Positions 13,688 to 22,173 of a stretch of DNA of 64,000 nt are shown in pieces. Numbering within the stretch: position 1 is the first letter of the stretch; each line of letters begins with the position of its first letter. The DNA is from Deinococcus sp. HSC-46F16 (GTDB lineage Bacteria; Deinococcota; Deinococci; Deinococcales; Deinococcaceae), in contig NZ_JALJZW010000005.1 of assembly GCF_024171495.1 (NCBI RefSeq), positions 186,001 to 250,000 on the forward strand, in the 5' to 3' direction. The position numbers and the translations under genes are program-made. The notes under the pieces were generated by a model. That model was not told the DNA's origin and did not search any database. It was given only the letters and a program-made list of their open reading frames with translations.

Positions 13688-14343
13688 TCCGGGCGCTCCC
13701 GCTGCGCCTTTTGTACCTCGGCCAGCTCCGCGAGGAATTGCTTGGACTTGCGCTGCATGGCGGCGAGTTCCTTGCGGTAGTCCTCGGTGACCTCCGGGGG
13801 CAGGCGGTCGAGGAAGAAGACGCCGTCAAGGTGGTCGGTCTCGTGCTGAAAGACGCGGGCGAGATAGTCGCCCGCCTCCAGCGTGCGCTCCTGCCCGTCG
13901 AGGTCGGTGTAGCGCACCTGCACCCCACGGGCGCGGGCGACCCCTTCCTCGTAGATGCCGGGGATGCTCAGGCAGCCTTCCTGATAGGAGCGGTCCTTTT
14001 TCTTGTCGGTGACAGTCAGGACCGGATTGAGCATCACGAATTCACGCAGGACGCGGGACCTCAGGGGCTTCTCGCCGCCCTCGTTCTCCTCTTCGTCGTC
14101 CTCGTACTCGACCGCCACGAACATGCGCACCGGGAGGCCCACCTGCGGGGCGGCGAGGCCCACCCCCCGCGCCTCGAACATCGTCTCCAGCATGGTGTTC
14201 GCCACCTCGCGGACGGTCTGCGGACCGAAGCCGGGGACGGTCAGGGTGCCCTCCGGCTGCACGGGCTTCGCCTTGCGGCGCAGCACGGGATCGCCGTACA
14301 GACGGATGGGATAGATGCGGGGCGGGGCGTCAGTGGCCTTCAC
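13684..14343 (-). CDS. def: Peptide deformylase
   Basis: 219 residues. It removes the N-formyl group from nascent proteins with a metal ion. The three family motifs are all present: GVGLAAPQVG, EGCLSIPG (metal Cys) and QHETDHLDG (two metal His and the catalytic Glu). An acidic insertion (EYEDDEEENEGGE, about 78-90) and a charged C-terminal tail make it longer than the E. coli enzyme. The start is GTG at 14343 with GGAGG 6 nt upstream. First gene of the def-fmt operon. Confidence 0.96.
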   Translation of the reverse strand: MKATDAPPRIYPIRLYGDPVLRRKAKPVQPEGTLTVPGFGPQTVREVANTMLETMFEARGVGLAAPQVGLPVRMFVAVEYEDDEEENEGGEKPLRSRVLREFVMLNPVLTVTDKKKDRSYQEGCLSIPGIYEEGVARARGVQVRYTDLDGQERTLEAGDYLARVFQHETDHLDGVFFLDRLPPEVTEDYRKELAAMQRKSKQFLAELAEVQKAQRERPE

Positions 14344-14522
14344 AATGCCTCCGTTTTACCAGAGGCCGGTGGGCCTGCCCTGCACGCGGGCACCTTCGGG
14401 GCGAGAGGGGGGCGCAGATCTGGGACTTGAGCGGACTCTCACGCGGCGGCCATGCCCGCTGCCCAGCATCAGGGGACGCTTCTGGCCCTTTTGCCCCAAT
14501 TCCTTGCCCCTAAGGAGGCCCC

Positions 14523-15686
14523 ATGTCCACCCGTTCCCTGCTGCTGCTCGGCACCCTGCTGCTCGCCGCACCCGCCACCGCCCAAACGACGACCCAGACG
14601 GCGCCCGCCCAGTCCGTCGCGACCGCTCCTACCTTTGCGAGTGCCGCCCAGGCCATCGCGGAGGCCCGCCGCCTCGCGGACGAGGCCCGGCGCACCTACC
14701 CGGCGGGCAGCGCCAGCATCGACCAGGCGCTGTGGCGCTCGGCGGCAGGCGCGGCGGAGGCGGCGGTGGCCCTGGAGCCTGGCAACGTGGACGCCCTGCG
14801 CCTCCGCGCCCAGCTCTACACCGAGGTGGGGTTCTGGCGGCAGGCCGAGCTGGGCTGGCAGGCCCTCTTCCGCGCCGCGCCCGCCAGTCCCGGCAGCGCC
14901 GATGCCCGGCAGGCGGCGACCGCCCAGTACAACCTGGGGTACGCGGCCTACACGCGCAACCAGCCCAGTCAGGCGGCGGCTTCCTTCACGGCTTGTTTGG
15001 AACTCGACCCCGCCAGCGTCCCCTGCGCGACGTGGGCAGCGCGTACCGCCCTGGAGTCGGGCAACTACGCGCAGGCGCAGACCCTCTACGACCGGGCGCT
15101 CAAGCTCGCTCCCGGCGACCGCACCCTGACCTACTTCCGGGGGCTGGCCGCGAGTGCGTCCCGCTACGGCCCCGCCGCCACCCGCGCTTTCAGCCGCGCT
15201 TACGGCGAACTGGAGGCGGGCCGCAAGGCCCAGGCCCTCGCCGGATTTCAGGAAGCGGCCCGCAGCGCTCCCAACTTCGCGGAGGCGTGGCGGGAAGCCG
15301 GACGGTTGGCGCTGGAACTTGGAGATGCAGCGGCGGCCCGCACCGCCTACCAGGGGGCGGTGGCCCTCCCCGGCGCGACGGCCAGCGACCGCTACAACCT
15401 CGCGCTGGCGCAGGAAGGTGAACAGTTCGGGCTGCGGGCGGTGCAGACTTTCCGCAGCGCCTACACCCGTTACACGGCGGGCGACCGCGCTGGGGCGGAA
15501 GCCGGATTTCTGGAGGCCACCCGCCTGAACCCCCGCTACGCGAAGGCGTGGGCGTGGCTGGGCCGCGTGCGCTACGAGGCCAAGAACTCCGCGGGCGCGG
15601 CGGAAGCTTATGGACAGGCGGTGGCGCTGGACCCGAATGACAAGAGCAGCGCCTACTTCCTGCGGCTGGCGCAGCAGGGCAAGTAA
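14523..15686 (+). CDS. Exported tetratricopeptide-repeat protein
   Basis: 387 residues. A signal peptide (LLLLGTLLLAAPATAQ) is followed by an Ala/Thr linker and at least five TPR-like helical pairs ending in typical A-x-x-L-x-P turns (ALEPGNVDAL, ELDPASVPCA, KLAPGDRTLT, RLNPRYAKAW, ALDPNDKSSA). TPR arrays mediate protein contacts, so a periplasmic scaffold role is likely. AAGGAGG lies 7 nt before the ATG, one of the clearer Shine-Dalgarno sequences here. Divergent from def. Confidence 0.85.
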   Translation: MSTRSLLLLGTLLLAAPATAQTTTQTAPAQSVATAPTFASAAQAIAEARRLADEARRTYPAGSASIDQALWRSAAGAAEAAVALEPGNVDALRLRAQLYTEVGFWRQAELGWQALFRAAPASPGSADARQAATAQYNLGYAAYTRNQPSQAAASFTACLELDPASVPCATWAARTALESGNYAQAQTLYDRALKLAPGDRTLTYFRGLAASASRYGPAATRAFSRAYGELEAGRKAQALAGFQEAARSAPNFAEAWREAGRLALELGDAAAARTAYQGAVALPGATASDRYNLALAQEGEQFGLRAVQTFRSAYTRYTAGDRAGAEAGFLEATRLNPRYAKAWAWLGRVRYEAKNSAGAAEAYGQAVALDPNDKSSAYFLRLAQQGK

Positions 15687-15759
15687 GGGGAGAGGCCGGG
15701 AGGCAAGTTGCCCCTGGCCCTCTCACGGAGAAGGGCGGTGCGCGGCCTACGCTGGGGCC

Positions 15760-16302
15760 ATGCGCCGCCTTTCCCTGCTGTTGCCCGCCGCCCTCTTGCT
15801 CGCTGCCTGCGGTTCGCGGGAGGTAAAGCCGCCCGACGCCTACGACCTCAGCGGCACGGTGAGCGGCAACTGGGGCACGAGTCCCCGGCTGCGGCTCGCA
15901 CTGGTGGGAGCGGGCTTTCCCAGCGCGGTGACCAACGACGGCAACCAGGAGCAGAACGTGGTGAAGGTGGAGGGCCAGAACGTCTGGCAGTTCGGCCTCG
16001 ACCTGCCGCGCAGCCCCTCGCTGGCGACGGTGGCGGGCGTCTATCAGGTCATCGTGTACAACGACGCGAACAACAGCGGCGACTTCAATGTCGGCGAGAC
16101 CTTCGCCCGCAACCGCCAGTGGCTGATCTACAGCGAGTTCGGCGGCGACCTGCCCGCCGTCAAGCTCCCCGGCAGCGACGAGGTGCTTATCGAGGCGACC
16201 ACGGTGGCCCGCGGCTGGAACCTCTACGACCGCGCCCGGCCGCTCGGCGCGGGCAATCCCCGTCCGGTGACCACCGTGACGGGCTATGACCTCAGCCGCT
16301 GA
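15760..16302 (+). CDS. Lipoprotein, hypothetical
   Basis: 180 residues. The N-terminus is a lipoprotein signal with a good lipobox (LLLAAC, Cys about residue 17), so the mature protein should be anchored to a membrane by a lipid. The rest looks beta-rich (VYQVIVYNDANNSGDFNVG). The NDANNSGDFNVGE stretch is Asp/Asn-rich and loosely like a calcium loop. TACGCT lies 6 nt before the ATG. It follows the TPR gene by 73 nt on the same strand. No family recognised. Confidence 0.7.
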   Translation: MRRLSLLLPAALLLAACGSREVKPPDAYDLSGTVSGNWGTSPRLRLALVGAGFPSAVTNDGNQEQNVVKVEGQNVWQFGLDLPRSPSLATVAGVYQVIVYNDANNSGDFNVGETFARNRQWLIYSEFGGDLPAVKLPGSDEVLIEATTVARGWNLYDRARPLGAGNPRPVTTVTGYDLSR

Positions 16303-16332
16303 CGCGGGGCGGAAGCCCGGCAAAACAGACAT

Positions 16333-16370
16333 GCCGCCGTCCCGTCCGGGCATTCCCGCGGGACGGCGGC
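16333..16370. terminator. GC-rich hairpin, possible terminator
   Basis: GCCGCCGTCCCG (16333-16344) pairs perfectly with CGGGACGGCGGC (16359-16370) around a 14-nt loop, 30 nt after the lipoprotein stop. It lacks a T tract, so termination is probable but not certain. Confidence 0.55.
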
Positions 16371-16483
16371 CCCCTGTACGGTGAACCCGAGCCGCCTTTC
16401 TTCAGCCCCAGCCCCGCCGCTCCTGTGCCCATGCGGGGGCAAAGTGGCACGCTGGAATTATCGGGCGGCCCAGGAGGAACACC

Positions 16484-16981
16484 ATGAACCGACTCGCACT
16501 GTCCGCTGTGCTCCTGACGGCCCTCGCTCCCGCCCTCGCGCAGTCGTCGGGCACCGCCTCCGCCCCGCCCACCGTGACCTCGCGGGCGGCGGCCAAGACG
16601 GTGCAGGTGGCGTTCGTCGCCGGGCACGAGGGGCACAACAATGGCCTGAACTACAACGGGGACGCCAAAGGCGAGAAGACCCTGACCGTGCCGCTGGGCT
16701 GGACCGTGGAGGTCAGCCTCAGCAATGCGGGCAAGATGCCGCACGACTTCGCGGTCGTGGCGGGCAGCACGGTGCCCACCGACTTCAGCAAGGTGCGCCT
16801 CGCGTTTCCGAATGCGGCCACCAGCGTGATCGCGCCCGGCGGCGCGGCGGCGACCACCCGCTTCGTGGCGAACCGGCCCGGCACCTATCTGATCCTGTGC
16901 CGCGTCGGGCGGCATGCCCAGAACGGCATGTACGTGAAGATGACCGTCTCCAACAGCGTAAAGGCGCCCACCTACCGCTGA
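16484..16981 (+). CDS. Exported blue-copper (cupredoxin) protein, sulfocyanin-like
   Basis: 165 residues with a signal peptide (VLLTALAPALAQ). Type 1 copper ligands are visible: the first His in KMPHDF and then Cys, His and Met in CRVGRHAQNGM, with C-x4-H-x4-M spacing. An asparagine-rich segment (HNNGLNYNGD) precedes the core, as in sulfocyanins. It should carry electrons in the periplasm between respiratory complexes; the partner is not visible here. AGGAGG 7 nt before the ATG is a strong ribosome binding site. Confidence 0.85.
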   Translation: MNRLALSAVLLTALAPALAQSSGTASAPPTVTSRAAAKTVQVAFVAGHEGHNNGLNYNGDAKGEKTLTVPLGWTVEVSLSNAGKMPHDFAVVAGSTVPTDFSKVRLAFPNAATSVIAPGGAAATTRFVANRPGTYLILCRVGRHAQNGMYVKMTVSNSVKAPTYR

Positions 16982-16990
16982 AGAGTCAGG

Positions 16991-17029
16991 CGAGAGGACC
17001 CCGCCGCGCAAGAAGGTGGGGTCTTCTCG
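16991..17029. terminator. Bidirectional hairpin terminator
   Basis: CGAGAGGACCCC pairs with GGGGTCTTCTCG, with one mismatch, in the 49-nt gap between the cupredoxin gene and a convergent hydrolase gene. The arms are offset by a 13-14 nt loop. T-rich stretches (TCTTCTCG) give partial support in the forward direction. Confidence 0.65.
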
Positions 17030-17030
17030 T

Positions 17031-18098
17031 CTACAGGTGCTCCTGAAAAAAAGCCACACTCCGCCGCAGCGCCAGCCCCAGGTTCTGACTTAGGTTGTGG
17101 TCGTCGCCCTCGTAGCGGTAGGCGGTAAAGCTCTGCCCGGCTTCCCGCAGGTCGTCCGCCAGCGCCTGCTGAAAGCTGTAGGGCACGTCCTCGTCAGCGG
17201 TGCCGTGGTGAAGCTGGAGGGGCCGCCCGTTCAGGTCCTCCAGATACGCGTTGGGGCTGAGCGCCCGCAGGTAGCGGCGGTTCAGAGGGTCCAGCGTGGG
17301 CCGCTCCTCGCCGGGGCCTCGGCCCCAGTCGGTCGCCAGCACGTCGTACCCGGCGACCACGCCCGCCCACAGCGAGGCCGCCCGCAGCTCGCGGTCCACC
17401 AGCATCGCCCGCAGCGACAGTTGTCCGCCCATGGAATGCCCCCACAGCCCGAGTCGGCCCCGGTTGACCCGCCCGTCGCGCTTGAGGCTGGCCGCCGCGT
17501 TGAGCACGTCCACCGTATAGCCGGGGTCGTTGTAACCGCCCGTCGCCTCGCCCTGGGAGTCGCCGTGGCCCCGGTAGTCACTTTTCAGGGTGACGAACCC
17601 CGCCCGCGCGAAGGCGTCCTGATAGGCGACGTACCGCTCGGTGGTGCGGTACACGTCCGGCGGGATATAGCCGTGGTTGAAGACGATGGCGGGCCATCCC
17701 CCCTCCGGCGGGGTGCCGTTCGGAACCGTCAGCAGCGCGTAGATGGTCAGCCCGTCCGACTCGTAGCTCACGACCTGCCGCGAGTAGTTCACGCCGGGGG
17801 AAAGGGTCTGCACGACCGTCAGGGCGCTGCCGGGGTACTCGCGCTCCCGCAGCGCCTGAATGCTGATGGGCTGCCGGGCGACGAGGCGCCCCAGCGCGGC
17901 GTCCGTGACTCCTTCCAGCGCCCCGCCCGGCTCGGCGTTCTCCGGGGTGGGGGCGTCCTCCCCGCCTGTCGGTGCCCTCTGCCCGGTCCATGGGACCTCA
18001 AAAGGGAGGGAGAAGGGCAACCGCTCCGGCCCGACCAGCGCGACGTAGCCCGCGCCCAGGGCCAGCAACAGCAAAAGGAGTTGGAGGAGCCGCCTCAC
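17031..18098 (-). CDS. Membrane-anchored alpha/beta hydrolase (S9-like), paralog 1
   Basis: 355 residues. A single N-terminal hydrophobic segment (LLQLLLLLLALGAGYVAL) without a clear cleavage site suggests a membrane anchor with the catalytic domain outside. The core has the nucleophile elbow GHSMGGQ, an HG oxyanion region (FNHGYIPPD), an Asp and the final His in YEGDDHNL. Prolyl-oligopeptidase-like esterases or peptidases look like this; substrate unknown. GTG start at 18098, 34 nt after the paralog at 18133, so they form an operon. See the tandem-duplication finding. Confidence 0.8.
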   Translation of the reverse strand: MRRLLQLLLLLLALGAGYVALVGPERLPFSLPFEVPWTGQRAPTGGEDAPTPENAEPGGALEGVTDAALGRLVARQPISIQALREREYPGSALTVVQTLSPGVNYSRQVVSYESDGLTIYALLTVPNGTPPEGGWPAIVFNHGYIPPDVYRTTERYVAYQDAFARAGFVTLKSDYRGHGDSQGEATGGYNDPGYTVDVLNAAASLKRDGRVNRGRLGLWGHSMGGQLSLRAMLVDRELRAASLWAGVVAGYDVLATDWGRGPGEERPTLDPLNRRYLRALSPNAYLEDLNGRPLQLHHGTADEDVPYSFQQALADDLREAGQSFTAYRYEGDDHNLSQNLGLALRRSVAFFQEHL

Positions 18099-18132
18099 CG
18101 GGAGTCACCGGGGGCCAGACGCCTGCCGACCC

Positions 18133-19107
18133 TCACAGCCGCGCCTTGAAAAAGGCCACCGACCTCGCCAGGGCCGTCCCCAGATTCCGCGTCAGGTCGT
18201 GGTTGTCGCCGGGATAGACGTAGCTCTGGACCGGCTTGCCCGCCACCTTCATCTGCGTCACGAGGCGCTCGTGAAAGAGCACGGGCACGTCCTGGTCGGC
18301 GGTGCCGATGTGGAGTTGCAGGGGGCCGCCGAGGTCTTTCAGGTACGAGTTGGCGCTGAGTTTGTTCCAGAAGGCGGGGTTGGCCCCCGGCGTGCCGTAC
18401 TTGGCGACGGCCTTCTGACGCAGTTCCAGCACGGCGCGGGGGATGGAGGCGGGGACCGGACTGTTCCAGTCGTTGATGATGGTGCCGTAGTCGCCCACCA
18501 CCCCGGCCCAGATCACGCCCGCCCTGATGCTGGGGTCAATCGCCATCGCCCGCAGGGTGAGAAAGCCGCCCATGGAGTGCCCCCACATGCCGATGCGCCC
18601 GGCATTCACGCGGGGGTCGCGCTTGAGGCTGCCTAGCGCATTCATCACGTCCGTCGTGTATCCCGGCGCGAAGTAGCCGCCCAGTGCCTCCCCCTGGCTG
18701 CTCCCGTGGCCCCGATAGTCGCTCTTGAGCGTCACGAACCCCGCACGGGCGAAGGCGTCCTGATAGGCGACGTAGCGCTCGGTGGTGCGGTATACGTTCG
18801 GCGGGATGTAGCCGTGGTTGAAGACGATGGCGGGCCAGCCGCCTTTGGGCGGGGTGCCGTTGGGGACGGTGAGGAGGGCGTTGATCCGCAGGCCCTCCGA
18901 GAGGTAGCTCACCACGTAGCGGCGGTAGTTCACCCCGGCGGCCAGGGTCTGCCGCACGGTGAGCGCACTGCCGGGGTAACTCTTCTGCCGGGCGGCGGGG
19001 ATGCTCATCTGCGCGGCGTCCACGCCCGCGAGGGCAGCGGCCGACTGCGCTCCGGCGGGGGCGGCGAGGGTCAGGGCGCCCAGCAGGGCGAGGAGGGGGC
19101 GGGTCAT
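18133..19107 (-). CDS. Secreted alpha/beta hydrolase (S9-like), paralog 2
   Basis: 324 residues with a cleavable-looking signal peptide (LALLGALTLAAPAGAQS). It shares long blocks with the neighbour at 17031, such as FNHGYIPP, RTTERYVAYQDAFARAGF and GHSMGG, and ends with the catalytic His in YPGDNHDL. Serine hydrolase of the prolyl-oligopeptidase type; substrate unknown. TAGGGT 6 nt before the ATG marks a leaderless promoter that probably serves both paralogs. Confidence 0.8.
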   Translation of the reverse strand: MTRPLLALLGALTLAAPAGAQSAAALAGVDAAQMSIPAARQKSYPGSALTVRQTLAAGVNYRRYVVSYLSEGLRINALLTVPNGTPPKGGWPAIVFNHGYIPPNVYRTTERYVAYQDAFARAGFVTLKSDYRGHGSSQGEALGGYFAPGYTTDVMNALGSLKRDPRVNAGRIGMWGHSMGGFLTLRAMAIDPSIRAGVIWAGVVGDYGTIINDWNSPVPASIPRAVLELRQKAVAKYGTPGANPAFWNKLSANSYLKDLGGPLQLHIGTADQDVPVLFHERLVTQMKVAGKPVQSYVYPGDNHDLTRNLGTALARSVAFFKARL

Positions 19108-19186
19108 GGGTCCACCCTACGGAGGAGGAAAGCGCGGCACCGGAAGGGCGGCCACGCTTGGACGGACCCCTTACACTGGCGGGGCG

Positions 19187-20359
19187 ATGCTCTGGACCCG
19201 CCCCCTGGTGATGCTGCGGCTGCTGGCCCTGCTGCTGCTGAGCGAGCTGGTCCGCACGGGGCTGCTGGTGTCGGTGCTGCCGCAGGCCGCGCCGGGGCTG
19301 GGCTGGGGGGCGGCGGCGGTCGGCCTGATCGTGGGAGCGCACTACCTCGCCGACGGACTGGCGAAGGGGCCGGTGGGCTGGCTTTCCGAGCGCCTGGGGC
19401 TGGGGCGGGTGCTGGCGCTGGGAGCCGCGCTGGGGCTGGGGCTGGTCCTGGGGGCACGGCTGGCGCCGGGGCCGGGCTGGGTGGTGCTGGCCGCCGGACT
19501 GTGGGGCGTGGGGTACGCGGCGCTCTGGCCGGGATTGATGAGCATGTCGCAGGCGCTGGCCCGGCCCGGCTACGCGGCGCGGGCGCTGGCGGTGTCGGGG
19601 GTGGCAGTGGCCCCCGCCATCCTGGGCGGCGTGCTGGGGGTCGGGCCGCTGATGCAGGCACGGCCGGAGGCGGCCTGGGCGCTGCTCGCGGGGGCGCAGG
19701 GAGCGGCGCTGCTGCTCGCGCTGAGTCTGCTGGGCCTGCGCCTCCCGGCGGCGGGCGCGGTGGCCGGGGGCGTGTGGCGTGGCTGGCGGCGGGTCGCCAC
19801 CCTGCTCCCCGCCGCCTTCGCGCAGACGCTGGCGCCGGGGCTGTTCGTGCCGCTGCTCTACCCGCTGCTGGAGCGGCTGGGCCTGGGCTTGAGCGACCTG
19901 CTGGGGCCGGGGCTGCTCGCGCTGCTGGGCTTCGGGGTGGGCCTCACCCTCGCCGGGCGCCTCGCGGACCGGGCGCACCCGCGCCGCGCCCTGACGCCGG
20001 GATTACTGGGGCTGGCCCTGACCTTCGCGCTGGCGGCGCCGCCGGGAATAGAAGACCGCCTCCTCGTCCTCGCGCCGCTGCTGGGCCTGGGCTACGGGGC
20101 CTTTCTCACCGGGTGGAACGGGCTGGTGGGCCGGGTGCTGCCGGAAACCAGCCGCGCCGCCGCCTGGGGCACCGTCATGGCGGTCGAGGCCTTGGGTTTC
20201 GCGGTCGGCCCGGTGCTGGGCAGCCTCGCCTGGGCGGGCTCCGGGCCGGGGGGGGTCTTCGCGCTGGGGGCGCTCGTCTTCCTGCTCGCGGAGGCCTACT
20301 ACCTGTGGCCGGGCCGGGCGGTGGCCCACATTCCGCCGCACGCCGACCGGACGCTGTGA
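19187..20359 (+). CDS. MFS transporter
   Basis: 390 residues with about 12 hydrophobic segments and extreme Leu/Ala/Gly content. The MFS loop 2-3 motif is recognisable as DGLAKGPVGWLSERLG, and the loop 8-9 copy as GRLADRAHPRR. No substrate can be read from the sequence. The ATG at 19187 is preceded by TACACT at 19172-19177. It is divergent from the hydrolase pair and convergent with bshB1. Confidence 0.82.
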   Translation: MLWTRPLVMLRLLALLLLSELVRTGLLVSVLPQAAPGLGWGAAAVGLIVGAHYLADGLAKGPVGWLSERLGLGRVLALGAALGLGLVLGARLAPGPGWVVLAAGLWGVGYAALWPGLMSMSQALARPGYAARALAVSGVAVAPAILGGVLGVGPLMQARPEAAWALLAGAQGAALLLALSLLGLRLPAAGAVAGGVWRGWRRVATLLPAAFAQTLAPGLFVPLLYPLLERLGLGLSDLLGPGLLALLGFGVGLTLAGRLADRAHPRRALTPGLLGLALTFALAAPPGIEDRLLVLAPLLGLGYGAFLTGWNGLVGRVLPETSRAAAWGTVMAVEALGFAVGPVLGSLAWAGSGPGGVFALGALVFLLAEAYYLWPGRAVAHIPPHADRTL

Positions 20360-20369
20360 GGGCCTCCCC

Positions 20370-21104
20370 TCAGAGCGCTTCCGGGTCGATCAGCAGCGGG
20401 TCTTCGGCCTCGAAGGCCTCGGCGTAGCGCACGCGGGCGAGGGTGCCCCAGTACATCAGCCGGGCGCGGCGGCGCTCCACGATCTCGGGGGTGACCGTCT
20501 CAGAAACGTAGCCGCCCCCGAACTGGCTGACGTGGGCGCGGACCGCCGCTTCCCATTCGGGCTGCACGGCCTCCACGTCCACGAGCAGGTTGGCCTGAAT
20601 GTCGGCATTGCCCTGGTACAGCAGCACCCGGCCCACCCGGTGCGGCTCGCCGGGGACCTCCGCCCGCCGCAGCGCCGCGAGGTGCAGCGCCCGCCGGGCC
20701 AGGTGATAGGTCCCGAAATGGTCCGGGTGCCGGTCGCGGTGGTGCGGGACCACCAGCACGCGGGGCCGCACCGCCCGCAGCGCCGCCGCCAGCGCGTGGG
20801 CACCGCCCGGTGTGTCGGCCAGCCCACCGTCGGGCAGCTCGACCTGCCCGCGCCAGCCCAGCCCCATGAGCTCCGCCGCCGCCACGCACTCGGCCTCGCG
20901 CTCCTCCGGGGTGCCCTGGGTGCCGCGCTCGCCGCGCGACAGTTCGAGAATGCCCACCGCCCGCCCCGCCCGCGCGAGCCGAATCAACGTGCCCCCCGCG
21001 CCGATCTCGGCGTCGTCGGGATGGGGGGCCAGGCACAGCCAGTCCAGCGGCTGCGCGGTGCCGTACACGGTGCGGAAGGGCAGCGGGGTCATGGGAGGCA
21101 GCAT
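20370..21104 (-). CDS. bshB1: Bacillithiol biosynthesis deacetylase BshB1
   Basis: 244 residues. A zinc-dependent PIG-L-family deacetylase that converts GlcNAc-malate to GlcN-malate in bacillithiol synthesis. The metal motif is PHPDDAEIGAGGT and the BshB1-typical SRGERGTQGTPEERE follows; a second metal His lies in VPHHRDRHPDH. I start at 21104, where GGGGGTGG precedes the ATG; a second ATG at 21092 is possible. Expression probably comes from promoter-hairpin copy C just upstream. Works with the YpdA reductase at 7198 in the thiol redox system. Confidence 0.9.
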   Translation of the reverse strand: MLPPMTPLPFRTVYGTAQPLDWLCLAPHPDDAEIGAGGTLIRLARAGRAVGILELSRGERGTQGTPEEREAECVAAAELMGLGWRGQVELPDGGLADTPGGAHALAAALRAVRPRVLVVPHHRDRHPDHFGTYHLARRALHLAALRRAEVPGEPHRVGRVLLYQGNADIQANLLVDVEAVQPEWEAAVRAHVSQFGGGYVSETVTPEIVERRRARLMYWGTLARVRYAEAFEAEDPLLIDPEAL

Positions 21105-21125
21105 AGGCCACCCCCGCGCCCAACG

Positions 21126-21187
21126 AAAAACCGCCCACGGGGGGCGGCGATGTTGAGAAATATAGCGTGGTATGCGCGGGAGGTCAA
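21126..21187 (-). promoter_or_regulatory. Promoter-hairpin cassette, copy C
   Basis: Read on the reverse strand: TTGACC (21187-21182), a 17-nt spacer containing CGCATACCACGC, TATATT (21164-21159), then CAACATCGCCGCC and a hairpin CCGCCC/GGGCGG with a T tract at 21130-21126. It starts right after the stop codon of the upstream nitrilase-family gene; the sequence GCATAACTTGACC, stop codon included, is shared with copy B. It drives bshB1. Confidence 0.75.
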
Positions 21188-21188
21188 G

Positions 21189-22112
21189 TTATGCAGGCGC
21201 CTGCGCCGCAGACAGCGCCACGACCTCGGCCTCCCCCGGTCGCTGCGCCGCCGCCACGCGGTCACGCCAGTTCAGGACATGCCCGTCCACACGCACCTGC
21301 TGCGTCAGGGAGAGGTCGAGGTCCTGCACGACCCAGCCGGGCGTCTGCCACTCGCCCTCGGCGACGAGGCCGGTGTCGGGCAGGCCCACGTCGGCGGGAG
21401 AGTAAAAGGCCGCCTGCCCCACCGCCGTCTCGACCGCGTAGGTCCAGTCGGCGTCCGCGAGCAGCGGCGCGTGCAGGGCATAGAGCTGGTTTTCCAGGGC
21501 GCGGGCCATGCTGCCCACCCGGACGCGGGTGTATCCGGCCCGAGCACCCGTGAAGGAGGGGACGACCAGCAGTTCGGCCCCGCCTTCCGCGAGCCGCCGC
21601 GCCAGCCCCGGGAACTCGCTGTCGTAGCAGATGGCGACCCCGAAGCGCAGACCGCCCAGGTCAAAGACCCGCACCCCCTCGCCCGGCGCGATGTCCCATT
21701 CCTCGGCCTCGAAGCGGGTCATCAGCAGCTTGTCCTGATGGCTGTGGGTCCCGTCCGGCCCGAACACGTAGGCCCGGTTGACATACCCGTCCCCGTGCGC
21801 GACCGGGTAGCTGCCCGCGACAATGGCGACTCCATGCTCCCGCGCCAGCCGCGCGTGCAGCGCGAGAAAGTCCGGCAGCAGGGCCTGAAGCGCGGGCCGC
21901 ATGCCCAGGATGTCGTGGTGCAGTTCCGGCGGCAGCAGCGCGATGAGTTCCAGCGCCGCGTACTCCGGGAAGACCAGCAGCCGCGCTCCCTGCCCGGCCG
22001 CCCCGGCCACCCAGCGCGAGAGCTTGGCCTCGTAAGCCGCCCAGTCGGGCAGGCGGTCCACCGGATAGGCCGCCGCCGCCACCCGCATCGTGTCCGTGTT
22101 CGTCGCCGTCAT
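21189..22112 (-). CDS. Nitrilase superfamily carbon-nitrogen hydrolase
   Basis: 307 residues. The Glu-Lys-Cys catalytic triad is visible in FPEYA (Glu), DKLLMTRFE (Lys) and ICYDSEFP (Cys). It hydrolyses a nitrile or amide; the family includes omega-amidases and N-carbamoyl hydrolases, and I cannot choose among them. Cytoplasmic. TACACT lies 6 nt before the ATG at 22112, so the transcript is probably leaderless. It lies directly upstream of bshB1 but bshB1 has its own promoter. Confidence 0.85.
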   Translation of the reverse strand: MTATNTDTMRVAAAAYPVDRLPDWAAYEAKLSRWVAGAAGQGARLLVFPEYAALELIALLPPELHHDILGMRPALQALLPDFLALHARLAREHGVAIVAGSYPVAHGDGYVNRAYVFGPDGTHSHQDKLLMTRFEAEEWDIAPGEGVRVFDLGGLRFGVAICYDSEFPGLARRLAEGGAELLVVPSFTGARAGYTRVRVGSMARALENQLYALHAPLLADADWTYAVETAVGQAAFYSPADVGLPDTGLVAEGEWQTPGWVVQDLDLSLTQQVRVDGHVLNWRDRVAAAQRPGEAEVVALSAAQAPA

Positions 22113-22173
22113 GGGGGGAGTGTAGCGGGGCCACTTCCCGCAGAGGGGAGGCCGGGCCGCTATCCTGCCCCGC

